Notes under the pieces: generated by a model
The model's database searches: none
What the model was told of the DNA's origin: nothing
The model's input: the letters and a program-made list of their open reading frames with translations, nothing else
Source of the DNA: Anaerolineae bacterium
GTDB taxonomy: Bacteria > Chloroflexota > Anaerolineae > Promineifilales > Promineifilaceae
NCBI GenBank assembly: GCA_019637635.1
Contig: JAHBVI010000073.1
Coordinates: 1 to 33,578, forward strand
Reading direction: 5' to 3'
DNA: 33,578 bases
Part shown: piece by piece, positions 23,514-29,843 of the stretch
Layout: the number at the start of each line of letters is the position of its first letter
How positions within the stretch are numbered: the stretch's first letter is position 1
Program-made: the position numbers and the translations under genes

Positions 23514-23551
23514 TGTCATCTATGGAATATGACACGGCCGTTTGGCGTCAT
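23514..23551. promoter_or_regulatory. Candidate operator dyads upstream of nrfH
   Basis: TGTCAT (23514-23519) and ATGACA (23529-23534) form an inverted repeat with a 9-base spacer. The same ATGAC also pairs with GTCAT at 23547-23551. The sites lie just upstream of and overlapping the -35 box, as expected for a regulator of nrfHA. That the neighbouring response regulator binds here is inferred. Confidence 0.5.
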
Positions 23552-23570
23552 CGCTTTTTGCCGATATAGT
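23542..23570 (+). promoter_or_regulatory. Predicted sigma-70-type promoter of nrfHA
   Basis: TTGGCG (23542-23547), a 17-base spacer and TATAGT (23565-23570) make a good housekeeping promoter. Transcription would start near 23577, giving a very short leader with AGGAGGT at 23579-23585 directly before the TTG start of nrfH. Confidence 0.65.
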
Positions 23571-23590
23571 AGAATGATAGGAGGTTAGCC

Positions 23591-24043
23591 TTGAACCAGA
23601 AAAGTAACCTTTACATGGTAAGCGTCGTGGCTATGCTGGGTATCCTGGTTGGGTTGAGCCTGTTTACCTTCAGCTATGCCCAGGGCGCTTCCTATCTGTC
23701 TGATGACCCCAATGCCTGTGTCAACTGCCATGTGATGCGCGAACAATTCGATGGTTGGAATCGCGGCAGCCACCAGGCCGTAGCCGTCTGTAATGATTGC
23801 CACACCCCGCACACGTTCCCCCAAAAGTGGATTGTGAAAGGCATCAATGGCTTTAACCATAGTTGGGCTTTTACCACCGGGAACTTCCCCAACACCATCC
23901 AGATCAAGCCATTTAATGCCCAGGTGGCGGAAGACAATTGTATTGATTGCCACGAGACGATGGCCATCAATGTGCATGGTTCTGGCGACAAGGAAACGCT
24001 ATCTTGTGTGGCCTGTCATGGGAACGTGGGACACGGCCGTTAG
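23591..24043 (+). CDS. nrfH: NrfH, tetrahaem quinol dehydrogenase subunit
   Basis: A 150-residue membrane-anchored cytochrome c of the NapC/NirT family. One N-terminal helix (about 9-30) is followed by four haem motifs: CVNCH, CNDCH, CIDCH and CVACH. NrfH oxidises menaquinol and passes electrons to NrfA, whose gene is next. The start is a TTG, chosen because AGGAGGT sits 5 bases before it and no ATG fits the membrane helix. The length and haem count match the family. Confidence 0.94.
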   Translation: MNQKSNLYMVSVVAMLGILVGLSLFTFSYAQGASYLSDDPNACVNCHVMREQFDGWNRGSHQAVAVCNDCHTPHTFPQKWIVKGINGFNHSWAFTTGNFPNTIQIKPFNAQVAEDNCIDCHETMAINVHGSGDKETLSCVACHGNVGHGR

Positions 24044-24050
24044 CCCCATC

Positions 24051-24083
24051 AGAAGTCTAACTTCTCAAAAAAGTTGAACTTCT
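24051..24083. repeat. Hairpin between nrfH and nrfA
   Basis: AGAAGTCTAACTT (24051-24063) pairs with AAGTTGAACTTCT (24071-24083) with two mismatches. It may tune the ratio of NrfH to NrfA mRNA. AGAGGTGA at about 24088-24095 follows as the nrfA ribosome binding site. Confidence 0.6.
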
Positions 24084-24102
24084 ACAAAGAGGTGAAGTAA
24101 AG

Positions 24103-25401
24103 ATGACTCAACGTTTAACACGCGAAAAATGGCTCTATGTGGCCGTCTTCATCCTGGCGGCTGCTTTAACCGTCGTCGTAGCCGCCCTTTTGCTCAACAT
24201 CAACCAACGCAAACAAGAAGCGGTTCAATTCCCTTTGAAAGTGGTGGAAATCGCTCCTGGTGAATTAGACCCGGCCGTTTGGGGACTCAACTTCCCCAGC
24301 CAATATGATTCCTTCAAGCGTACCCAGGAGAATTACGGCGAAACCCCTTATGGTGGGTCTGAACCCTACAGCAAATTGGAACGATATCCGGCAATGATTC
24401 GCCTGTGGGCCGGTTATGCCTTTAGCAAAGACCACAACGAAGAGCGCGGTCATTACTACGCCCAAATTGACCAGGAAAACACCCAGCGGGTACAGATCGT
24501 CAACCAGCCCGGCGCCTGCATCAACTGCCACGCCGCCGAAGCGCCCGGCCTGATTGCCGAAATGGGCTGGGAAAATTTTAACCATACGCCTTATAACGAC
24601 CTCAAGGATCAGCTGCATTTCGGCTCTTCCTGTTCTGACTGCCATGATCCGGTAACGATGGATCTGGTCATTACCCGCCCCGCCTTCCGCAACGCCATGG
24701 AACAGCGTGGCATTGACCTTAACCAGGCTACCCGCCAGGAAATGCGCTCCTACGTCTGCGCCCAATGCCATGTGGAGTATTATTTCCTGGGTGACAACAA
24801 GGTGCTGACTTTTCCCTGGAGCCAGGGTTTGACCGTAGATAACATTGAAGCGCATTACGACAGTTATGGCTTCACCGATTGGACCCATGCCGAAACCGGC
24901 GCGCCGATGATCAAAATTCAGCACCCTGAATTTGAGATGTGGAGTACCGGCCTCCATGCCCGTTCCGGCGTTTCTTGCGCCGACTGCCACATGCCCTATG
25001 TGCGCGAGGGCAGCGTAAAGGTGTCTGACCATTGGCTGCGCAGCCCGTTGGTAAATGTGAGCCAGGCATGCCAGACCTGCCATAACCGCCCCGAAGAGGA
25101 GCTGACCGAACGGATTTTGACCATTCAAAACACCACCGCCAGTCTACTGCGCCAGAGTGAAGAGGCTATTCTGGCGGCGATTGACGCTATTGTGGCCGCG
25201 CGAGAAGCCGGGGTGACAGACGTGGAACTGGAAGAGGCATTGTTGTTGCACCGGGGCGCCAGTTTACGCTGGGATTTTGTCTCTTCGGAAAATAGCACCG
25301 GCTTCCACAGTCCACAGGAATCGGCGCGCATTCTGGCGGAATCTATCAACCTGGCCAGGCAGGCAGAACTGGCGGCGTATAAACTCCAGGCTGGGAAATA
25401 G
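24103..25401 (+). CDS. nrfA: Ammonia-forming cytochrome c nitrite reductase NrfA, all-CxxCH type
   Basis: Reduces nitrite to ammonium with six electrons from NrfH (DNRA). 432 residues with an N-terminal membrane helix (about 10-32) that may remain as an anchor. Five haem motifs: CINCH (139), CSDCH (177), CAQCH followed by VEYYF (219), CADCH followed by MPY (292) and CQTCH (323). The His in KIQHPEFE (His274) matches the conserved active-site His. The first motif carries His where the classical enzyme has Lys (CxxCK); CxxCH forms of NrfA are known. No ACGGCCGT octamer is seen inside this gene, unlike most neighbours. Confidence 0.94.
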   Translation: MTQRLTREKWLYVAVFILAAALTVVVAALLLNINQRKQEAVQFPLKVVEIAPGELDPAVWGLNFPSQYDSFKRTQENYGETPYGGSEPYSKLERYPAMIRLWAGYAFSKDHNEERGHYYAQIDQENTQRVQIVNQPGACINCHAAEAPGLIAEMGWENFNHTPYNDLKDQLHFGSSCSDCHDPVTMDLVITRPAFRNAMEQRGIDLNQATRQEMRSYVCAQCHVEYYFLGDNKVLTFPWSQGLTVDNIEAHYDSYGFTDWTHAETGAPMIKIQHPEFEMWSTGLHARSGVSCADCHMPYVREGSVKVSDHWLRSPLVNVSQACQTCHNRPEEELTERILTIQNTTASLLRQSEEAILAAIDAIVAAREAGVTDVELEEALLLHRGASLRWDFVSSENSTGFHSPQESARILAESINLARQAELAAYKLQAGK

Positions 25402-25466
25402 TAGTGCCAGGCAAGGGGCGGTTCCATTTCGGTCAACCGAAACGGTTTTGCCCCTTGTCTGGCACT
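25401..25466. repeat. GTGCCAGGCAAGGGGC inverted repeat, copy C
   Basis: AGTGCCAGGCAAGGGGC (25403-25419) pairs with 25450-25466 with one mismatch (TTGTCT for TTGCCT). The preceding GTAG starts in the nrfA TAG stop codon. The centre (GGTTCCATTTCGGTCAACCG) resembles copy B. Confidence 0.9.
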
Positions 25467-25475
25467 GCCTCTTGA

Positions 25476-25499
25476 GGGACACGGCCGTGTCCCTTTTTT
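25476..25499 (+). terminator. Intrinsic terminator of nrfHA built on ACGGCCGT
   Basis: GGGACACGGCCGTGTCCC (25476-25493) is a perfect palindrome that folds as a 7-bp stem with a GGCC loop and is followed by six T. Its centre is the overrepresented octamer ACGGCCGT. Confidence 0.85.
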
Positions 25500-25548
25500 G
25501 TTGCCTGCCCCTACCCCATGCATTAGAATCAGGTCAATTGAGGACACC

Positions 25549-26397
25549 ATGAGTACAGAACGAATTGGACGCTATGAAATTTTGAAACGGCTGGGGCGTG
25601 GTGGCATGGCCACCGTTTATCTGGGCCATGACCCCTTCATTCGCCGCGAAGTTGCCATCAAAGTGATGTCGGCGCAGTTGATGGAAAATGACCCCACCTT
25701 TTTTGACCGCTTCCAGCAAGAGGCAGAAACCGTTGCGGCCCTGGAACACCCGGCCATTGTGCCCATTTATGATTTTGGGCATCAGGGAGATCAATCCTAC
25801 ATCGTGATGCGCTATATGAGCGGCGGCACGCTGGAAGATCGGCTGGGGCACGGGCCGATGAAACTGCAAGAGATTGCACCCATCATTGACCGCGTGGCCG
25901 CCGCCCTGGACGAAGCGCACCGCAAAGGAATCATTCACCGCGACATCAAACCGGCAAACGTCTTGTTTGATACCAAAGACGAGGCTTTTCTCTCTGATTT
26001 TGGCATTGCCAAAAGCACAACTGCCGGCGCCGGTCTGACGGCCGATAATACGTTTATTGGCACAGTGGAGTATATGAGTCCAGAACAGATTCAAGGGGAG
26101 AAAGATTTAGACGGCCGTACCGATGTCTACTCCCTGGGTATCGTGCTGTTCTTCATGCTCACCGGCAAACTGCCCTTCAAAAAAGACACCCTGGTCAGCA
26201 CCATTTTGGCGCATCTGACGGAACCGGTCCCCAGCGTCCAGGCGGCGCTACCCCAATCGCGCCTGCCCTGGGATGAAATCTTGAACAAGGCGCTGGCCAA
26301 GGATCGGGCTGACCGATATCACACCGCCGGCGACCTGGCCAAAGACGTCAACAGCCTGCTTTCCGGCAAGTGGTACTTGAACAAATTGCTCGATTAA
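25549..26397 (+). CDS. Soluble Ser/Thr protein kinase (PknB-like catalytic domain)
   Basis: 282 residues, essentially a single Hanks-type kinase domain. Gly loop LGRGGMATVYLG (15-26), ATP-anchoring Lys38 in VAIKVM, catalytic loop HRDIKPAN (Asp132, Asn137), DFG at 150-152, activation segment ending GTVEYMSPEQ. No membrane helix, PASTA or other sensor domain follows, so it is a cytoplasmic stand-alone kinase. A TTGAGGA before the ATG at 25549 supports the start. Its substrate is unknown; it is flanked by nrfHA and the sulfur operon but is probably independently transcribed, since a terminator precedes it. Confidence 0.93.
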   Translation: MSTERIGRYEILKRLGRGGMATVYLGHDPFIRREVAIKVMSAQLMENDPTFFDRFQQEAETVAALEHPAIVPIYDFGHQGDQSYIVMRYMSGGTLEDRLGHGPMKLQEIAPIIDRVAAALDEAHRKGIIHRDIKPANVLFDTKDEAFLSDFGIAKSTTAGAGLTADNTFIGTVEYMSPEQIQGEKDLDGRTDVYSLGIVLFFMLTGKLPFKKDTLVSTILAHLTEPVPSVQAALPQSRLPWDEILNKALAKDRADRYHTAGDLAKDVNSLLSGKWYLNKLLD

Positions 26398-26594
26398 CGG
26401 CCTGGCAATCAGTCAGATTGAGGCCGCAAGATATTCCTTTGGCAGCCGATGTCCTTGCTAACCGTTTCTCACTACCCGCAGCGCCGCCAATCTGATTGTT
26501 TGCCAGATTTGTAGCAATGTGTCCAATAACGGCCGTGAAAATTCCTCACTTTCACCCATAATCAAACCCGGCCACTTTTGGTATGATTTTGCTG
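26398..26594. other. Gene-free stretch after the kinase
   Basis: No reading frame or clear structure is supported. It holds one ACGGCCGT at about 26529 and CTGGCAATCAGTCAGATTG, loosely mirrored by CAATCTGATTGTTTGCCAG around 26488-26506, a possible long-range hairpin. Confidence 0.4.
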
Positions 26595-26622
26595 TTGTCA
26601 ACATGCATATTTTCGCTATAAA
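26595..26622 (+). promoter_or_regulatory. Predicted promoter of the sulfate-assimilation operon
   Basis: TTGTCA (26595-26600), a 16-base spacer and TATAAA (26617-26622). It would start a leader of nearly 300 bases before the siroheme reductase gene, enclosing two inverted repeats, a structured segment and a terminator. Confidence 0.6.
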
Positions 26623-26625
26623 TAC

Positions 26626-26658
26626 AGACCCTAAGGGTTTTTGAAACCCTCAGGGTCT
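26626..26658. repeat. AGACCCTAAGGGTTT inverted repeat
   Basis: Arms 26626-26640 and 26644-26658 pair with one central mismatch. It resembles the AGACCTGACAGGTTT family in outer bases but has a CCCT/AGGG core. It lies at the start of the predicted leader. Confidence 0.7.
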
Positions 26659-26699
26659 TAACAAGAAATGTTTGTGAACGCTATAACCACCCAAATGAT

Positions 26700-26822
26700 G
26701 TGCTTGTGTTGTATGTGTCCCTTCACGGGAGATGGTACTGCGCGTCAGGGTGGCTAGACAACACAAACAGCCCACAGGACAACGAGCGACCGCTCCCCAC
26801 GTTAAACGGAGCAGTCGCCAGC
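26700..26822 (+). ncRNA. Structured leader RNA upstream of the sulfite reductase gene (unassigned)
   Basis: TTGTGTTGT (about 26705-26713) can pair with ACAACACAA (about 26758-26766), enclosing a TCCC-TTCAC-GGGA hairpin. Next, CGACCGCTCC can pair with GGAGCAGTCG around 26788-26816. An intrinsic terminator follows at once. Order and distance to the gene suggest a transcription-attenuation leader or riboswitch controlling sulfate assimilation, or a small RNA. It does not match the SAM, cobalamin, TPP, FMN or T-box consensus I know. Function is open. Confidence 0.45.
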
Positions 26823-26858
26823 AAACGCCCAGAAGACTGCTCTTCTGGGCGTTTTTTA
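26823..26858 (+). terminator. Strong intrinsic terminator in the leader of the sulfur operon
   Basis: AAACGCCCAGAAG (26823-26835) pairs perfectly with CTTCTGGGCGTTT (26842-26854) around ACTGCT, and the stem runs into six T (26852-26857). It stands 60 bases before the ATG of the siroheme reductase, a position fitting attenuation. Confidence 0.88.
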
Positions 26859-26868
26859 TTGTTGAACC

Positions 26869-26902
26869 AGACCTGACAGGTTTTCCCCAACCTGTCAGGT
26901 CT
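26869..26902. repeat. AGACCTGACAGGTT inverted repeat, copy 3
   Basis: Perfect 14-bp arms at 26869-26882 and 26889-26902, loop TTCCCC. It lies between the leader terminator and the ribosome binding site AGGAGGA (about 26907-26913), where it could also affect translation. Confidence 0.85.
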
Positions 26903-26918
26903 TAGCAGGAGGAAACGT

Positions 26919-29171
26919 ATGACGATCTGGAAAGAACAACTCACTATCCCCGATGATATGGCGCATGAAATTGACGTATTTGAAAGCCAGATGGAACTGC
27001 GCCGCCAGGGAAAAATTGACGAAAAAGTATTCGCCGAAACCCGCCTGCGGCGCGGCGCATACGGCCAGCGGTATGACAACGGCCAGCGCCACGACGGCCT
27101 GACCACCCGCACCCTGCAATTCCCCCTGACCAACGTCACCAAAGGGCCAGACACCCTCTGGGATGCGCCGGGCATGATGCGCCTGAAAATCCCCTACGGC
27201 GGCCTGAACCCGGAACAGCTAGAAGTGCTGGCCGAACTGGCCGACGAATACGCCGACGGCATCCTGCACGTCACCACCCGGCAAGACATCCAGCTTCACT
27301 ACGTCCACCTGGACGATGCGCCCGACCTGATGCGGCGGCTGGCGGCGGTGGGCATCACCACCCTGGAAGCGTGTGGCAATTCCGTGCGCAATGTGACCGC
27401 CTGCCCGCTGGCGGGCGTTTGCCGCACCCAGGCGTTTGACGTGACCCCCTACGCGGACACGCTGGCCCATTATTTCCTGGGGCATGATGATGTGCAAGAC
27501 TTCGGCCGTAAATTCAAGATCGCCTTCTCCGGCTGCGAACACGAGGCGTGTGGCCTGACGATGATGCACGACATGGGCTTCCTGGGGCTGACACGGCAGA
27601 TTGACGGGCAGACGGTGCGTGGCTTCCGCATCTACGTCGGCGGCGGCCTGGGCACGGTGCCCCACCAGGCCAAAGTGCTGGCGGAGTTTGTGCGTGAAGA
27701 GGAGATGCTGCCGCTGTCACAGGTGGTGTTCCGCGTCTTTGCCCGGTTGGGCGAAAAGCGCAACCGCAACCGCGCCCGCGTCAAGTTCCTGGTAGCCCAA
27801 TTGGGCATTGAAAAGTTCCGCCGCCTGGTTTACGAGGAGCTAGAAACAATTCCGCCCGATGAAAAGTGGACGGGCTACCTGGAAGCGGTGGCCGCATACC
27901 AGGAGACGCCTTTGAAAACGGCCGTACCCCTCAACGGCGTCGTCCATCCTGATGGCTTTGACGAGTGGGTTAGCACCAATGTGTATCCGCAGCGGCAGGC
28001 GGGTTACACGGCCGTGACCATCAACACCCCCCTCGGCGACTTCACCAGCGAGCAAGCCTTCCGCCTGGCCGACATCGCCCGCCGCTACGTGGGCGATTCC
28101 ATCCGCCTCACCGTCGAACAAAACATTATGCTGCGTTGGGTTTCCGAAGCCGACCTGCCTGCCCTTTACGCCGACCTGAAAGCCATCGGCCTGGGGCAGC
28201 CGGGCGCGGGCACCATTGTGGATATCACCTCCTGCCCCGGCACCGACACCTGCAAACTGGGCATCGCCTCCTCGCGCGGTCTGGCGGGTGAACTGCGTAC
28301 CCGGCTGGCGGCGCAAAACGCCACGTTACCACAAGCCGTCAAAGATTTGCGCATCAAAGTGAGCGGCTGCTTCAACTCCTGCGGGCAGCATCATGTGGCC
28401 GACATTGGCTTTTTTGGCAACAGCCGCCGCCGCAACAATCGCACCGTGCCCCACTTCCAGGTGGTCTTGGGCGGGCAGTGGCGCGAGAATGCCGGGGCGT
28501 ATGGGCTGGCGATGGGCGCGGTGCCCTCCAAAGCCGCGCCGGATGTGCTGGCCGCCATCACCGGCCGTTATGCCGCCGAACGTGAACCGCAAGAGAGCTT
28601 TCAGGATTGGGTGACACGCCTGGGCAAGAAGGAGCTCAAGGCGATCATTGACCCCTTCACCGACGTGCCCGATTACCTGGAAAACCCCACCTTTTACTCC
28701 GACTGGGGCGATCCGCGTGAATTTTCTATCGGCGACATTGGTGTGGGGGAGTGTGCGGGCGAGGTCATTTCCCTCTTTGCTTTTGAGATTGCTAAAGCGG
28801 AAGGCGAGGCGTTTGAGGCGTTGATTGCCCTGGATGAGAAAAATTTCGCCGAGGCGGATGCCAGAGCGTACCGGGCAATGATTATGGCGGCGCGGGCATT
28901 GGTGCGCAATCAGTTTTTGGATGTAGGCGATGACCCACAGCGCATTGTGGCCGAATTTAAGAGCCGCTATTACGACACGCAGTTGTTTTATGACCGGTAC
29001 GCCAAGGGCAAATTTGCCCGCTACCTGCTGGATCGGCACGAGAAGCCGCCCGTGACCGTGACGGAAGACAGCGCCCGCGCCCTGGTGGAAGAGGCCAACC
29101 TGTTCATTGAAGCCTGCCACGCCTGTGATGCGCGGTTGGCCGGGGCGTTGGCGGGGGGTGTAAGTTTGTAG
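26919..29171 (+). CDS. Siroheme-[4Fe-4S] sulfite reductase (nitrite/sulfite reductase family) with C-terminal helical extension
   Basis: 750 residues. About 50-590 form the duplicated nitrite/sulfite reductase fold. The siroheme-cluster cysteines are SCPGTDTC (439 and 445) and GCFNSC (484 and 488). The N-terminal half keeps its own pairs, ACPLAGVC (162 and 168) and GCEHEAC (206 and 211), which most relatives lack as far as I recall. About 600-750 is an extra helical domain (DPREFSIGDIGVGECAGEV, then EANLFIEACHACDARL) that I tentatively compare with HEPN-like tails of some sulfite reductases. Operon partners for siroheme synthesis and CysH argue for sulfite as substrate. AGGAGGA before the ATG is a strong ribosome binding site. 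Confidence 0.9.
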   Translation: MTIWKEQLTIPDDMAHEIDVFESQMELRRQGKIDEKVFAETRLRRGAYGQRYDNGQRHDGLTTRTLQFPLTNVTKGPDTLWDAPGMMRLKIPYGGLNPEQLEVLAELADEYADGILHVTTRQDIQLHYVHLDDAPDLMRRLAAVGITTLEACGNSVRNVTACPLAGVCRTQAFDVTPYADTLAHYFLGHDDVQDFGRKFKIAFSGCEHEACGLTMMHDMGFLGLTRQIDGQTVRGFRIYVGGGLGTVPHQAKVLAEFVREEEMLPLSQVVFRVFARLGEKRNRNRARVKFLVAQLGIEKFRRLVYEELETIPPDEKWTGYLEAVAAYQETPLKTAVPLNGVVHPDGFDEWVSTNVYPQRQAGYTAVTINTPLGDFTSEQAFRLADIARRYVGDSIRLTVEQNIMLRWVSEADLPALYADLKAIGLGQPGAGTIVDITSCPGTDTCKLGIASSRGLAGELRTRLAAQNATLPQAVKDLRIKVSGCFNSCGQHHVADIGFFGNSRRRNNRTVPHFQVVLGGQWRENAGAYGLAMGAVPSKAAPDVLAAITGRYAAEREPQESFQDWVTRLGKKELKAIIDPFTDVPDYLENPTFYSDWGDPREFSIGDIGVGECAGEVISLFAFEIAKAEGEAFEALIALDEKNFAEADARAYRAMIMAARALVRNQFLDVGDDPQRIVAEFKSRYYDTQLFYDRYAKGKFARYLLDRHEKPPVTVTEDSARALVEEANLFIEACHACDARLAGALAGGVSL

Positions 29172-29173
29172 AG

Positions 29174-29236
29174 GTAATCGGTTATCGGTTATCGGTGGGT
29201 CTTACCGATTACCGTTCACCGATTACCGATTACCGG
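29174..29236. repeat. CGGTTATCGGT / ACCGATTACCG hairpin
   Basis: Tandem ATCGGTT words (about 29176-29200) are followed by ACCGATTACCG words (about 29202-29236), their reverse complement. Same word family as 252-292. It fills the gap between two operon genes. Confidence 0.8.
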
Positions 29237-29250
29237 AAGCGAAGCAAAAT

Positions 29251-29772
29251 ATGAGCGTAAATCGAATCACCATTAAGTTTTTTATCGCTGATGGGGCGGG
29301 GTATGAAATTACCAACGTGACGCCGGTGTTTCATCGGTGGATTCAGACGGAGGCGGTACCGGGGCTGTTGATTGATGTGGCCGATTATAAACACGTGGCC
29401 GCGGGGCCGGGCATTATTTTGATCGGGCATGAGGTGGATTATGCGCTGGATTTGGGGCACGGCCGTGCCGGGTTCTTCACTCGCCGCAAACGCCTCAACG
29501 GGGGCACGCTGGCCGAAAATTTGCAAGAAGCGCTGGCAACGGCCGTGACTGCCGCCCACCAATTCAGCCAGGACACCGGCCTGACGCTGCGCCCGGACGA
29601 AATCGAAATCACCTTCCCCGACCGCCTGCACGCCCCGAATAATGACGAAACCTTTGCCCAATTCAGCCAGGAAACGCTGGCCGTTTTGCAAAAACAGTAT
29701 GGCAAAGTGGCATTGCGCAATGGCGCGGCGGATGGGCGACGGCCGTTGACGATAACAGGGGTAATTGGGTAG
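29251..29772 (+). CDS. Conserved protein of unknown function in the sulfite reductase operon
   Basis: 173 residues, soluble, no signal peptide or cysteine. The first 70 residues form a distinct block: VTPVFHRWIQTEAVPGLLIDVADYKHVAAGPGIILIGHEVDYALDL, containing several His and Asp residues (broken here only by context), then GRAGFFTRRKR. I believe similar proteins occur in other bacteria near redox genes, but I know no function. The position between siroheme reductase and the siroheme methyltransferase suggests a role in cofactor insertion or regulation of sulfite reduction; this is inferred from context only. The ribosome binding site is weak (GGAAG). Confidence 0.75.
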   Translation: MSVNRITIKFFIADGAGYEITNVTPVFHRWIQTEAVPGLLIDVADYKHVAAGPGIILIGHEVDYALDLGHGRAGFFTRRKRLNGGTLAENLQEALATAVTAAHQFSQDTGLTLRPDEIEITFPDRLHAPNNDETFAQFSQETLAVLQKQYGKVALRNGAADGRRPLTITGVIG

Positions 29773-29780
29773 GGGAGTGG

Positions 29781-29818
29781 GCATCCTCAGATGCCCACCA
29801 GTTCGCATCTGAGGATGC
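29781..29818. repeat. GCATCCTCAGATGC hairpin
   Basis: GCATCCTCAGATGC (29781-29794) pairs perfectly with GCATCTGAGGATGC (29805-29818), 10-base loop; each arm is itself nearly palindromic. Flanking GGGGAGT and ACTCC extend the pairing. It lies between operon genes. Confidence 0.8.
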
Positions 29819-29843
29819 GAACTCCTCTAACATGGAGAATTTG

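Noticed and set aside
26730..26760. T-box-like AGGGTGG in the leader of the sulfur operon
   Set aside because: The sequence continues CTAGAC instead of ACCGCG and lies about 70 bases before the terminator, not next to it.
26919..29171. Calling the siroheme enzyme an assimilatory nitrite reductase
   Set aside because: Siroheme reductases cannot be separated safely by motif, but CysH in the same operon favours sulfite.
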